Source: Helicostylum pulchrum
Taxonomy: Eukaryota; Mucoromycota; Mucoromycetes; Mucorales; Mucoraceae
NCBI GenBank assembly: GCA_025677825.1
Contig: JAIXMO010000005.1
Location: forward strand, 248,001-312,000
Length of the DNA stretch: 64,000 nucleotides
Direction of reading: 5' to 3'
Numbering within the stretch: the first letter of the stretch is position 1; each line of letters opens with the position of its first letter. The notes below the pieces were generated by a model. That model worked only from the letters and a program-made list of their open reading frames with translations. It had not been told where the DNA came from and searched no databases. Below are positions 44,281-55,896 of this stretch, in pieces. A program made the position numbers and the translations under genes.

Positions 44281-46818
44281 ATGGATGAATTAATTCCCCT
44301 CTTTGTTAAAATCGGTTTATCCGAGCAAAAGGCAAAGGATACCGCCAAGAATAAGAAATTAGCACCTACACTCGAAACCGTTATCGATGAAGCCAAAGTA
44401 CGCGACTCTGGTTGTGAGAAAGAGGTTGGTATTCTCTTGTATAGTTTAGCTACCACTGTCACCAAAGGAGCTACTGAACACATTCCTTTCATCGTCAGTA
44501 AGATTATGAAGGGCGATTTAAAGACAACTGACCAAGTTTCCGGTAAAAAACGCATAAAAAAAAAATATAAAAAAAAAAATGAGTTAGACTGAACCCTTTT
44601 TCTTGTAGCTGCTATTAAGTTTTGTGAAGAAGGGTTTAACGCTGATCAATTTGATGTTGCTACTGGTGTCGGTAAGTAAAAAGGGGGTTAGGGGATAAAA
44701 AACGTGATAAGATAGAGAGATAACTTATACACGCGTTTGTTAGGTATTACTGTCACTCCTGAACAAATTACAGCAGCTATTGCGGAATACATCAACAGCA
44801 ACAAGGAAACCATTGTCAGTAACCGTTACAAGACGTTAGGTCCTACACTTGCCAACGCCCGTAAAATCGAAGCACTTCGTTGGGCTGACGGAGGTAAAGT
44901 CAAGAACGAGATTGAAGCCCAATATTTAGCTTTACTTGGCCCTAAAGACGAACGTGATGCTCCTCAAAAGAAGAAGAAGGAACCTAAAGCAGCTAAAGCC
45001 AACAGCCCTAACGCCAAAAGTGCCCCTTCTGAAGCTCCTGTCGTCGATCTTACAAAAGTATTCTTTGAAGGTGAACTTGGTAAATTACATAAACCTGGAG
45101 GAAATAAGCAGATTAAACCAGAGTTGATGGAAGAGCATCTTAAGGTTACGGGCGGTAAGGTTGTGACCCGTTTCCCTCCTGAGCCTAACGGGTATCTCCA
45201 TATTGGTCACGCCAAGGCGATCAATGTCAGTTTTGGTTACGCAAAGGCTCATAATGGCGTTACCTATCTTCGTTACGACGATACTAACCCTGAGGCCGAG
45301 GAAGAGCAATATTTCACTTCTATTCTTGATACGGTCAAGTGGCTTGGATTCGAGCCTTTCAAGATTACTTACTCTAGTGATTATTTCCAACAATTGTTTG
45401 ATTTGGCAGTAAAGTTGATCAAGAAGGGGTTAGCTTATACTTGTCAATGTACTGGTGAAGAAATCAATGCTTGTCGTGGTGGTAAGGATCATGGTGAACG
45501 TAGAGCTTGTGCGCATCGTGAAAGACCTATGGAAGAAACTTTAGATCAGTTTATGAAGATGAAGGAAGGTCGTTACAAGGAAGGTGAAGTTACGCTTCGT
45601 ATGAAGATGGATTTGGAGAATGGTAACCCTCAATTCTGGGATTTGATTGCCTATCGTGTTCTTTATACTCCTCATTTTAGAACGCACGATGAATGGTGTA
45701 TTTATCCTACTTATGATTTCACGCATTGTTTGGTCGATTCGTTTGAAAACATTACTCATTCCCTCTGTACTACTGAATTCAGACAATCTCGTGAGAGTTA
45801 TTATTGGTTAGTTGATGCTGTTGAGGTTTATAAGCCTGTTCAATGGGAGTATGGGCGTTTAAATGTTACGGGTACAATTATGTCTAAGCGTAAGATCCTC
45901 AAGATGGTCACTAATAACTATGTTAGTGGTTGGGATGACCCCAGACTTTATACTCTTGTTGGTATTCGTAGACGTGGTGTACCACCAGAGGCTATTAATA
46001 ACTTTGTTCTTGAACTTGGTGTTACCACTAGTCAATCTACTATTGAAGTTCAACGTTTTGATACAAAGACTCGTGAATACTTGGATAAGACTGCACCCCG
46101 TTTAATGGCTATCTTGGACCCTATTCGTGTTGTATTGACTAATGTTGCTGATGATTATGTTGAAGAATGTATTGCACCCAACAAGCCTAGAGATCCTACT
46201 ATGGGAGAGCATAAGATTCCTTTCACTAAGGTGTTTTATATTGAACGTTCCGATTTCCGTGAAGTTGATTCCAAGGGTTATTATCGTCTTGCACCTGGTA
46301 AATCCGTTGGTCTCTTGTTTGCTAAGCATCCTGTTCACTGTACTGGATTTAAGAAGGATCACCAAGGTAAAATTACTGAAATTGAATGTACTTATGAAAA
46401 CGAAGGAGAGTTCAAGAAGCCAAAGACTTATATTCATTGGATTGCTGAATCTCCCAAGCATAACTCACCTGTCAAGTTGGATGAAGTTCGTATTTATGAA
46501 CGTCTCTTTAAGCATGATAACCCAGAGACTGTTGAAGGTGGTTACTTGAATGATATCAATACACATTCCTTAGAAATTGTAAAGGGCGCTATCGCCGAAG
46601 TAGGTATCTATGATCACATTGCTGATTGGGTTAACAAGACCGGTGGTAAAGATAAGGAAAGTATGCGCTGGCAATTTACCCGTACCGGTTATTTCTGTTT
46701 AGATAAGGATACTGAATTTGATACCGACTTAATTAAGGCCGGTAAGGTTAAAGAAGCTATCAAGACACTTGTTGTTAACCGTACTGTATCACTTAAAGAA
46801 GATGCTGATAAAGATTAA
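44281..46818 (+). CDS. QRS1: Cytosolic glutaminyl-tRNA synthetase
   Basis: Three exons (44281-44542, 44609-44671, 44744-46818) total 2400 nt, 799 aa. Residues ~1-190 form the eukaryotic appended domain (DELIPLFVKIGLSEQKAKDT; ITVTPEQITAAIAEYINSNK; NRYKTLGPTLANARKIEALR), related to GatB tRNA-binding regions. A Lys/Ala-rich hinge is followed by the class I catalytic core with the HIGH motif in FPPEPNGYLHIGHAKAINV and the KMSKS equivalent in VTGTIMSKRKI. The GlnRS-type YDDTNPEAEEEQYF and FGRTHDEWCIYPTYDF-like segment are present. The two anticodon-binding beta-barrels make up the C-terminus. The enzyme charges tRNA-Gln. Lower AT content and codon bias suggest high expression. The length is typical of fungal Gln4. 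Confidence 0.97.
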
Positions 46819-47100
46819 ATCTTTTTTTTTTTTTTGCTCCCCGTGATTATTTTTTTAAAAAAATAAATTAGTACTACTTGCTACCAAAAAAGAAATAATT
46901 GGGTCATATATATTATGTGTTTATTAGGTTATGCTTGCAGTAAAAAATGATATGAAAAATGGCGTAATATTGTTATTAAAATGAGTAAGGGAAAAAAAAG
47001 TAGGGGAAGAAAAAAAAAAAGATAATCTTTAGGGTGAAAAATGCAATTATTATTAAGGTAAGGTATATACAGGAGGTGGTTTATCTTTTTTCTTTCTTTT
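46819..47100. other. Convergent 3' region
   Basis: This ~280-bp spacer lies between two convergent genes. It holds T/A runs (for example AAAAAAATAAATTAG near 46857) that may serve in polyadenylation. No gene was seen. Confidence 0.3.
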
Positions 47101-47412
47101 TTAAGGAGATGAAGAAGTAGGAGGAGTAGAAGCTTCCCCAAAGTAAAAATCGTCAGAGTTTTCTGATAGGTATCGATCAAGTTCAGCAGACTCTCTTCCG
47201 TCATATGGTAACATTTGATTCTTCCATTTACACTGTGAGCATTCGTATCTAACCGTAGAGTTATCTGTAATACGTTTATTTAATACAATAAGTGATTTTT
47301 CTGATCGTGTCAATTGTACAGAGTTTTGGTTTTTGCATCGTGGGCAAGGGTGAGAAGCATGTTCAAGAGAAATTTTTTTTCCAGAGTTTGAGACTAATAC
47401 GAATCCGACCAT
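47101..47412 (-). CDS. Small zinc-ribbon protein
   Basis: A single-exon 103-aa protein. It opens with a short hydrophobic strand (MVGFVLVSNSGKKISLEH), followed by HPCPRCKNQNSVQLTRSEK and, about 30 residues later, VRYECSQCKWKNQMLPYD. The two CxxC pairs make a zinc ribbon, resembling the zinc-ribbon-15 type proteins common in fungi. The C-terminus is acidic and Ser/Pro-rich. The function is unknown; the metal site could bind a protein or nucleic acid. It lies convergent to glutaminyl-tRNA synthetase. Confidence 0.72.
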   Translation of the reverse strand: MVGFVLVSNSGKKISLEHASHPCPRCKNQNSVQLTRSEKSLIVLNKRITDNSTVRYECSQCKWKNQMLPYDGRESAELDRYLSENSDDFYFGEASTPPTSSSP

Positions 47413-47664
47413 TGTTGTAGTAGTACTATGTAATGTGTGATATGTAAAAAAAGAAAGTAATGGGTTATATTAAAATGAAATAAAAAGATGTTAGAAAAGA
47501 AAAAGGAAAATTGTTAAGAAAACACCCTCTTATTTATACTAAAAAATTATTAAATTTTTTTTGGGGGGACCGCGCACGTTGTAAAAAAATGAATTATACA
47601 TGGAATTTTTGATAGGACAAGTTTCAAAGTAATCAATCCACGTTTTTAATCGAAATATTTAGTC

Positions 47665-47913
47665 CTACAACCATTCGTCATAACCAATAGTAACGGAGAC
47701 GATGGGCCTTCCTTTGTCGTCATTGACTATGTCGGGGTTGACCACAGTATAAATGTTTGATTGCTGCTGCTTGCAACACCAAAAAAGAATAAAGCGGGCA
47801 ATTCGTCCGATCTTCCGCTTCAGCTTTTGTTGTTTCTGTACATTTTTCAAAATATAAAAATGACCCAAATGATTTCCATTATAACCTATTTTTTTATTTG
47901 TCGTAAAACACAA
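47665..47913 (-). CDS. Possible 3' exon of a small unknown gene
   Basis: A protein-like minus-strand frame ends at 47665 with SNIYTVVNPDIVNDDKGRPI and VSVTIGYDEWL. It is preceded by a basic stretch, KLKRKIGRIARFILFWCC. Codon use is less AT-biased than the surroundings, which supports coding. There is no ATG in frame, so a 5' exon or an earlier start is unresolved. The family is not recognised. Confidence 0.35.
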   Translation of the reverse strand: MCFTTNKKIGYNGNHLGHFYILKNVQKQQKLKRKIGRIARFILFWCCKQQQSNIYTVVNPDIVNDDKGRPIVSVTIGYDEWL

Positions 47914-50900
47914 ATAGGTCTTTGCACTAGTATGTCAGTTCTATTACATGTATTGCATCATTCTCTCGTCTTTAAATTCTTTATATATAAATTCGACTCC
48001 GTAAATAAAATGAATTTTTACTACCGACTTCTACTACTACAACTACTTTCTGCTGATGAAATGTTGTAACGGTTAAACTTATCTCTCTAGTCAAATAAAT
48101 GTTTTATTGTTGAATCAACTAGAGTGTTCTCAAATGTGTAGAACTATCTGGCGTTGAGAGTGCAGAATGAAACGAGCTATTACTCATCATGGTTGAGTTT
48201 GTTATATAAGAAAGAAAAGAAGGAATGAAAAAAGAAGCTTTTTTTTAGGCTCACTCAACATTTTCACACACACATTTACACCCGCACAAACACAAAATGT
48301 AAACAAATGAATACATCTTTTGTTGTTGTTTGTTGCTTCGTTTGCCTGCGAGTAAACAATTGCACACAGACAATTGTACTAGTATCAATAAAAAAACCAG
48401 CTGATATAATTAATCACGCGTCATTTTGAATATTTTTTTCCCCTGCTTGAACATAAAAGGAAACCATTTCATATCATGATTAAAAAAAAAGTATACTCCT
48501 TGACTTTCTTTAACAAAATATATAATATTTCATTATAATACATCTTAATTACTTTGCACACGAATTGCAAGGAGACACACACACACAAAAAGGGGGTAGT
48601 GGAGAGCTTAGTAAATAAGGTTGAAACTTGTATAGTTTTTCCGCAGTAGTAATAATAACCTCCATAATTGCGGGGGATGTAATACATTTTTTTTTTTTTT
48701 TTTATATCTTCGGATGATGAAAATCCTTTTTTGACAGCCAAAAATTGAGTCTTAACCGATATATTTACCATTTGATTGGTGTCTACGGAATAAAAAGAGG
48801 TAGCGTTTATAAATTCAATAGTTCCAGAAAAAGAATTATCTTTTAATAACTTTTATAACTGTGCAAAAATAAAATAAGATCCTTTACCCAGGATCAAGTG
48901 ACTCAATTCTGTGTAACATTAAATCTGTTGTCACTTTATTGTAATATTTCTTAGTCTGTTTTTCTTTTTTTCTTTTGCAACAAGTCATTTGTACAGAAGA
49001 GCGAACTGTCAGCAATTGATTATCCTATTTTATTTAGTTTTTAAAAAAGAATTACATCTGTAATTTCATTGTTACATCTACAAAGAAAACGTTTACAAGT
49101 AAATAAACTGATTTATCATTGTAATGTCTAGTAGTTACTTTGTTTATTCAAATGAATAAATCGAAGCGCGATTTACTAAGTACGTAGATCGAGGTCTCTG
49201 TAGTATTCGCTAACTTCATTACATGTAGAACTCGCCATCTGTAATAATATCGCATCAATGTTTGTACATGTATTTTGATACTCATCAGATTCGTTTTGAT
49301 AGTAAAATCAAGATAGATTGCATTTTACTCTCTTCTAATTGGTATTATCTTTTGATTCTGTGCTTCTTATATTCCAAGAGAGGCATATTTTAAGTGACTT
49401 TGTGTAAAAAGGTAGATATGAGCTTCTGAGATCTGGCTTTAAATATCACTTTTTTTTAAAAACAATCTAGCAGTGTAAACAGTACTACTAAAATGGAATC
49501 AATAAAATACATACAAATAGTTTAATACCTCTAAAAATGGTAAACTGTACCTTTTCTAGTATAGCAGAGTACACCAAAAAGTGAAACAAAGCTTTCGCCT
49601 TGAAGTGACTGATCTTGCCTTTCTTTTTTTCTTTACGTGCGGCAACTAAAAAAAATAGCGTCTGCTGTGTATAAATGTCATGGCCATATATTCGATTTAG
49701 AAATATAGAAGCCCCGAGGTTTTTTCTGTTTTTTCTTTCGAGAAAATAGGCTTAGCGTATTATTAAGATGCCACGTTAATAATTCAGCAAATCGAGATTA
49801 TATTTTTGTAGAATGTCTTGGAAAGAAACGAAAATAGAGTCTCTCAATTTGTAATAATCAATACGTCAGTCTTACAAAGCGAAGCCCCTCCCCTCCCCCC
49901 ATTTTTTTTTTTTAAACAAAAAAGTACAAAATGTTTAATTGAAGCGATTCTGTACAACACTTCTTTTTAAGATTGAACTTTATTTCTTTACCTGCATATA
50001 TTTTTTAATGTCATTGTTAAAAAAAAAATGTATTTTTGAGTTATTTTGAGTTATTTTACGTTATATAATGGAAGCGGATAAACTTTAGTAGATTTAAAAC
50101 AAAATTTCTTCTGTCATAAGCCAAAAAAGTGAAAAAGGAGTTCAATTTTTAAAATAAATCTGTTCAACACACTCCAAATGTTTCTCAAAACGTTAAATGT
50201 AACGAAAGAAAAAGGGGTAATTGCATAATTTGTACACAAATCTTGGATTTTTTAGAACCTTTTACTTATTGCTTTTTTTTTTGTGTGTACTGTGTCACTT
50301 TTAGTCTTGGCCACTCTAACTCTGCGGATCTAAGAAACTTTGATATTGGTGTCGTACTGCCAAATCATACTATGATTCTACATGGCTTAATTAAGAAGAG
50401 CGCCACTCGCATAAACAAACTATAATTCAACAGCTGATATCAATATTTTTTCTTTCGCAGTACTCTTATTATAAAGATAACAAAAAAAAAAAGAACTTGA
50501 TAGCGCAATACGAAAAAGTATGTCTTTTTTATATACGTATATTAAATAATTACAAATGAGCCGACATCTTATTTATGTAATCATCAACATGCTCAATATC
50601 TTGGCTGGTATTCGTAATTAGGTTTAGCCAATGACAGGTGCGTATTTAGCACGACATATTTGCTATTATTATAAACATACAGTAATGTCATATACATCTT
50701 TTGGGTGTAAATAACTAAATTCAATTATAGGATGTTTATTTAGCGTCATCATGGTTAAATTGATGAAACATTATGAAAAAGCTTAAACTTATAAATAATA
50801 TCAAGGGGGGGTGTGTATGACAAATTTGATTAGTAGTGTTACCCGCTATACAGTTTAATTTCAGTTTCAAACTTTTACATACGATTAAAAATCATTACAG

Positions 50901-51189
50901 TTATTATTTCTACCTTTTTGACGGAGCAGCTGTTTATTATTTCATTAGTCGTCCCTATAATGCCAACTCTGACAAGTGTACCCGGGAACTTGACAGGTGT
51001 CTTATTATCTCACTTTTTTTTTTTGCCCTTTATATTGCATGATTATCCCGATTATAACATCGTGTGCTTTTTTTTTCCGTACGTTATTTAACATGATGGA
51101 TTTCGTATGGGGCGTACAAAACTATTTGTATTAACTACATGAACTTTGCATGTAAAAAGTGTTTTTATTATTATTATGTAATACTCGAT
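47914..51189. other. 3.3-kb gene-poor AT-rich region
   Basis: I could support no gene, RNA or repeat. Items seen are an 11-bp TTTTGAGTTAT tandem pair near 50033-50060, a CCCCTCCCCTCCCCCC tract near 49886, and a G-run near 50803. All ORFs are short and Phe/Ile/Lys-rich. Confidence 0.35.
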
Positions 51190-52861
51190 TTAAAATTCCT
51201 CATAATCATCTATATAATTTGAAAAAAATAATAGTTAGTATATGCTTTACTATAAAAAAAAAACGGTGATATATATTACCTTCAATACCGTTAATTGCGT
51301 GTAAAAAGAACAAGACGATATTCGATGTACATTGCATATTAAAACCATGATAAAGACCTCTTAAACTCCAATCCGTCAAAATACTCTGTCTTTGAAGAGC
51401 CATACTACTTTTGCCCTTCTTTCTACTATTGGATTTACCGCCTTCTTCCTTAATAATACAATATGCCGCATTGGCAATACCAGTATAAGGAACCGGTCTT
51501 GTTGCAACCACAGTTTCAAAACGCTTGTTTCCTGGTGTACGTGTTCTAATTTGACATTGAAGACGTTTACGGATGGTATCCAATGGCAAAGTAATGATGA
51601 TCTCTAAGGTATTTAATCCTAATTCGGCAAAACTATATAAGAATGGTGATTCATTGGCAGAGATACGAAGTACGCGATCAATGATTAACGGAGTTGTGTT
51701 TTGTAATAAAGGAGTGATTGTATGAAACAGAATGGTTGGTAATAAATTATGAGAGAGATAAAGACCTCGAATTCCTCCTTCTTCTTGAATAATCGTTTTC
51801 AGTGCATGAAAAGGTCCTTTATATTTGCGTTGTAAAGGTGAAGCTGATTGAACCTGCATTCTAATTACCAAAATATTTAATATATGGTTTTTTTTTCTTC
51901 ATTCACCATATATATATATATATATTACCTCGTTCTAATTAATTCCAAAGGACTCAAAATAAATCCAACAATAAGGTTACTTGCAACAAGTGTAGCCAAG
52001 TTGGGGCCCACATGGTCCAAATGGACTAGTGGAATGGTATCGTCATAAAGGTCAAACATGTCATTTAATGTACCTTCCAATGTAGGTTGAAGGAACAAGT
52101 GTGAAATTTCGTAAAGCCAGTTTGTATATTGACCTTTAAACAAAGAACGCCAACCTTCATGGGGTTGTTTCATCAATCTCCCAATTCCTTGCCAAACACC
52201 ACCTTCAATAGGTTTGATTTGGTGAGGAGGTCGAGTTGATTCGTCGTATACACTAGAACGTACAATATATCCATTAGAATCCACAGGCAACTTCTTTTTA
52301 AATAAAGGGTCTTCAATATCGAGTGTACCCGTATTTAAAGGATCGCTTCCAGCCGAATAACGTCTTCTTCTTCCTGATCCACTTTCGTTATAATAATCGT
52401 CTTCGTCTTCGTCTGAATCGTCGGGATACTAAGAAAGCGTTTTTTTTCTTAAAAAAAAAACTCATTTTTTCTCTGGGTAATAATATCAGTTTTACCTGTT
52501 GCTCGTCTTCTTCGTTATCCGAGTCAATTGTAGTCGAGGTTTGTACAATAGGAGTCACCTCGACATCTTGACGAGGCATATACTGTACTTGCAGTAAAGT
52601 TTTTGAGACTTCAAAGGGACTGCTTATAGCCGTAGTAAGATATTTTAATACGGTAAAGTTGATTAATTCTCTGGCCGCAGCTTTGGAATCAATCAAGTCG
52701 TCATATTCATTAGCATAGTACGGCGACGTCATGCTTTGAGCATCCGGTACAACACTAGTATAATTGCCATTGTTTAAACCGGGTGAATAATAAGGTCGAA
52801 TACCGTTTCCTCCTTTACCAGCAGGAAACCCTGCAAAAGGATGGCCTTGATCAGCAGACAT
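51190..52861 (-). CDS. UGO1: Ugo1-like mitochondrial outer-membrane fusion protein
   Basis: Four exons (52861-52496, 52428-51929, 51860-51280, 51209-51190) total 1467 nt, 488 aa; the last exon encodes only DDYEEF and the stop. The N-terminus is Gly/Pro/Tyr-rich and soluble. Degenerate mitochondrial-carrier modules follow: SSPFEVSKTLLQVQYMP, SPLELIRTR|MQVQSAS, and LPLDTIRKRLQCQIRTR (PxD/E-x2-[KR]xR-like signatures). Between them is an acidic Asp/Glu-rich loop (YPDDSDEDEDDYYNE). The combination of carrier-like repeats with long acidic loops is typical of Ugo1/SLC25A46 relatives, which link outer- and inner-membrane fusion machinery. The second intron contains a (TA)n tract near 51908-51925. Confidence 0.88.
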
Positions 52862-53998
52862 TTTTTTATTTTTATTTCTTCTTCAACAAGGGGTTAGAAA
52901 AAAAAAAACTTGTTCTCTGTTTTCAGCATATTCCTTTTTTCGTTTTTTTTTTCAGTTTTTTTTTTTTAATTTACGACACTTCAGATGACGTCTTTTTTTT
53001 TGGGGTAACTTTGATGAAAAACAAAGGTGTAATACTTTGATAAGTGCTATTGAAAAAAAGTTAACTACCTGTAAAAATATCTAATTGCACGCACTCTCTG
53101 TTTGATTGATCTTTAATTGGCTCATCGAAAATATTCTCTACCTTTTTGTTTTTTGCGTTATACTGTATGTTTCACAAGCCATAAACATTAGAGTAAAGGG
53201 AGTCGTCATTCCGTCTATTTTATAAATATATAAAATCCCAATGTTAAAAAGTGCATTGATACTTCTCTACATGCAGGAATTCAATAAAAAATTGCAGGCG
53301 GTAGTAGTAATAGCTAGTTTAAAACGTAACAAATCGTTCGTATAACGAACATCGAAGCTAAAGCTTTGGGGTTAACCTGAAACGAAGTAAATGATTAGTG
53401 GTCACTAGTCTCGATCAAACCGTAGGCTTTTTTCCCCTTTAAAAAAAGTATTTACTGGATCTTCACGTTTTACAAGGAGAATAAGCTGTACGTGTTTATA
53501 TATTATCACAATATCGACAATTTAATATTATGATTTATTGTCGTATAAGCCGAACGAGGTGCATGAACTATGCCCAGCTTATTTTATTTAGGCCTTGTAG
53601 GACTTAGATCGCTCAGTTACTTAATGTATTATAGTATGTTAATAATTTAGACTCGTTTTTTAAAAAAACAATTGATATCATTTCAATAAAGAGAAACTTA
53701 TTCGTTGCCCTTCGGTAAGAGAGAACATTCAAGCGTTTAATTGTTACAGAAAAGCTAGTTCCAAATGCCCCTAAGCTTAATTTTTTCACACTAAATTACT
53801 AAATAAGGCTAGCGTATCATGACATACTTTCGTCGTCGATCTCTGCCATCATACTATGAACGTCATTCTGATTGTTTGTGTTATCTTTGGCCAAGTCTTT
53901 CCCCACACACACAAAAAGGTATAAATACAAGCCAATATTTGCTACAAAATTTATAAAAAATTATCAAAACATCTACTTCTGATTTTTTAATATAAAAC
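52862..53998. promoter_or_regulatory. Divergent promoter region of UGO1 and the stress-protein gene
   Basis: This ~1.1-kb segment separates two divergently transcribed genes. On the plus side, a TATA box TATAAATA (53920-53927) lies ~75 bp before the ATG at 53999. A CCCCT element, the core of fungal stress-response elements, is near 53768, and a CCCCAC is near 53901. A strong TATA is otherwise uncommon in this window and fits a highly inducible gene. T/A runs dominate the UGO1 side. Confidence 0.45.
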
Positions 53999-55039
53999 AT
54001 GTCTGCTTTCAACAACAACAACTCAAACTTAAACAACACTTCTGCTGGTCAAGCTGGTCGTGTCTCAAACATGAACTCTACTGCTGCTCACCCATCTGGA
54101 CAATTAAATGAAAACCACGGTATTGCTGCTACCGGTTTAAACGAACCCCATACTCATGCTAATGCCCCTACTCAAGGTAAAAATGGCTTAAACTATTCTG
54201 GTGCTCCTATTGCTGATACCAGAATGGTAGATCAACAAGAAAACTACGGTCATACCGCTGGTCATGATTTGAACTCAAACACTAACCGTACTGGCGGTAC
54301 TGGTATTCCTCCTGTTAATACTGCTGAGCACGTAAGACGCAACCACGCTGAAGAGGCTCTTTCCGGTAACCGTCACCCTGGTGCTGATAACACCCATCAT
54401 ATTGGTACTCGCAACAACATCGGCTTAGATGAAAAGGCTCTTCATGGCTCTCATGGTGCTAACCAACATAACCCTATCTCTACTGCTACACATACCGCTG
54501 GTACCACTGGTAACCATAACCCTCTTTCTACTGGTCATGATACTGGTAACCATAACCCTCTTTCTACTGGTCGTGATACTGGTAACCATAACCCTCTTTC
54601 TACTGGTCGTGATACTGGTAACCATAACCCTCTTTCTACTGGTCGTGATACTGGTAACCATAACCCTCTTTCTACTGGTAACCAACATCAAAACGACCAC
54701 TTCACCACTGGTGCTGGTGTCATTAACCAAAACCGTAACGACCCCACAGCTGTTGGTACTACTGGTGGTAACCACCATACTGGAGCTCCTCTCGGTACTG
54801 GTCTCCCTAACAAGGATCAAAAGCATGTTGGCGATCAACACTTTAACGATAAGCGCGGTAACCTCGACCATACCAAGCATGATAACATCGGTGACAACAG
54901 TGCGTTAAACAAGGATGCTAACAAGGTCGGTGCTGGCGATAAGATCAAGGGTAACCTTGAAAAGCTCTCTGGTAAGATCACTGGTAACGAAGCCAAGGTC
55001 ATCCAAGGCGAAAACATTGCTCAAGGTCGTAGCATCTAA
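53999..55039 (+). CDS. Hydrophilic CsbD-like stress protein with 12-aa repeats
   Basis: A single-exon 346-aa protein, extremely rich in Asn, His, Gly and Thr, with almost no aromatic residues, so intrinsically disordered. Five tandem copies of a 12-residue unit (GNHNPLSTGRDT) occupy ~residues 171-227. The C-terminus, AGDKIKGNLEKLSGKITGNE then AKVIQGENIAQGRSI, matches the CsbD-like motif of general-stress proteins. Codons are strongly biased (AAC, GGT, ACT), unlike the AT-rich neighbours, suggesting very high expression. It is probably a desiccation- or spore-associated hydrophilin acting in the cytoplasm. The TATA box at 53920 and absence of introns fit stress induction. Confidence 0.75.
   Translation: MSAFNNNNSNLNNTSAGQAGRVSNMNSTAAHPSGQLNENHGIAATGLNEPHTHANAPTQGKNGLNYSGAPIADTRMVDQQENYGHTAGHDLNSNTNRTGGTGIPPVNTAEHVRRNHAEEALSGNRHPGADNTHHIGTRNNIGLDEKALHGSHGANQHNPISTATHTAGTTGNHNPLSTGHDTGNHNPLSTGRDTGNHNPLSTGRDTGNHNPLSTGRDTGNHNPLSTGNQHQNDHFTTGAGVINQNRNDPTAVGTTGGNHHTGAPLGTGLPNKDQKHVGDQHFNDKRGNLDHTKHDNIGDNSALNKDANKVGAGDKIKGNLEKLSGKITGNEAKVIQGENIAQGRSI
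54509..54680 (+). repeat. 36-bp coding minisatellite
   Basis: Nearly identical 36-bp units start at 54509, 54545, 54581, 54617 and 54653 (the last partial), each beginning GGTAACCATAACCCTCTTTC. The unit length preserves the reading frame, so copy number can change protein length without disrupting it. Confidence 0.95.
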
Positions 55040-55519
55040 GTTACTTTTTCTCATCCACTTTTGTATAATCTTAACCCCCTCCCTTCATTTTTTTTTTTCT
55101 AAAAAAAAAAATGGAAATGTATAAATAACTTTAATAAAATCATACTTTGTTATAAAACTTTCTTTTCTTTTTTTAATGCTTATTTTCTTCAATTATAATA
55201 TACACCATGGGTTCCTTTATGAAATTTATTTGATTTATTAGATGTTCATTACTTTATTTGTAAAAAAGATGGGTTTGCATAAATTTTGTAGAAACACAAA
55301 AAATAGTTGTAACTTTGGGTAATCTTATTCCCGTTTTGTTTTGTGTTTCAAACACTCAAAGCTGCCTCAACAATTTTTTTTTTGTCAAGGTAACATTGTA
55401 TTAGTCCCAGTAAAAACACTTGTTCCAAAGAAGTTTCTCTTCATGTATTATACGTCAAACTTAAAAGAAAGATACTAATTTGTAATCAATCTTAAAAATA
55501 GATTCCCAACAATCAAATA
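55040..55519. other. Spacer
   Basis: The 3' region of the stress-protein gene, AT-rich, with TAATAAAAT near 55132 as a possible polyadenylation signal. Nothing else was supported. Confidence 0.3.
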
Positions 55520-55860
55520 TTTCCAAAACCCGATTATTGTCGGGTTTGTTATCAGATCTTAAAAAAAGTTAAAAAAGAGATTATTTTATTAATTTGTGGA
55601 AAAAAGGCAAGGGGGGAGCGATGGAAAAGATCTGATAAGATCCCTGGAATCTTCCAAAGTAGATTATCTCCTCGAGATAATAAACAGACTTATTCTTTCA
55701 CAAAAACGAACACTGTTGCAGTACTAGCCTCGAAGGGGATCGAATCCACTTATTGTAAAGTGAATAATGGAGGTGGCATCTGTTTCTAGTGAAACAGATT
55801 TCATCCGCTTGGTTCGTTCCCTCGCCCTCTCCTTCTCCTTCAAGGGTATGAAGAAAGAAG
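55520..55860. ncRNA. Hairpin-rich segment, candidate structured RNA
   Basis: Four perfect inverted repeats lie within 275 bp. AAACCCGA (55526-55533) pairs with TCGGGTTT (55540-55547). TTATCAGATCTT (55549-55560) pairs with AAGATCTGATAA (55627-55638). ATTATCTC (55664-55671) pairs with GAGATAAT (55675-55682). ATCTGTTTC (55778-55786) pairs with GAAACAGAT (55791-55799). The segment is less AT-rich than its flanks, sits between the 3' ends of two convergent genes, and has no ORF. It contains GGGGATCGAATCCAC, a T-arm-like stretch. It could be an unannotated ncRNA or structured 3' UTR. Neither strand nor ends are known. Confidence 0.4.
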
Positions 55861-55896
55861 TAGGTGGGAGGAGCTTGAATTGGTTGAACATTGTTC

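Noticed and set aside
46102..46461. Antisense ORFs within glutaminyl-tRNA synthetase
   Set aside because: They are shadows of a strongly codon-biased coding sequence with no independent features.
51908..51925. TA dinucleotide repeat as a regulatory site
   Set aside because: It lies within a short Ugo1 intron and is most simply a microsatellite.
54429..54908. Plus- and minus-strand ORFs of ~150 codons over the stress-protein gene
   Set aside because: These are shadow frames of the 36-bp minisatellite; composition (Leu/Thr/Val or Ser/Thr/Arg runs) is an artefact of the real frame's codon bias.
55722..55800. Possible tRNA because of a T-arm-like GGGGATCGAATCCAC
   Set aside because: No matching acceptor stem, D arm or 7-nt anticodon loop could be assembled on either strand; kept only as part of a hairpin-rich candidate RNA.
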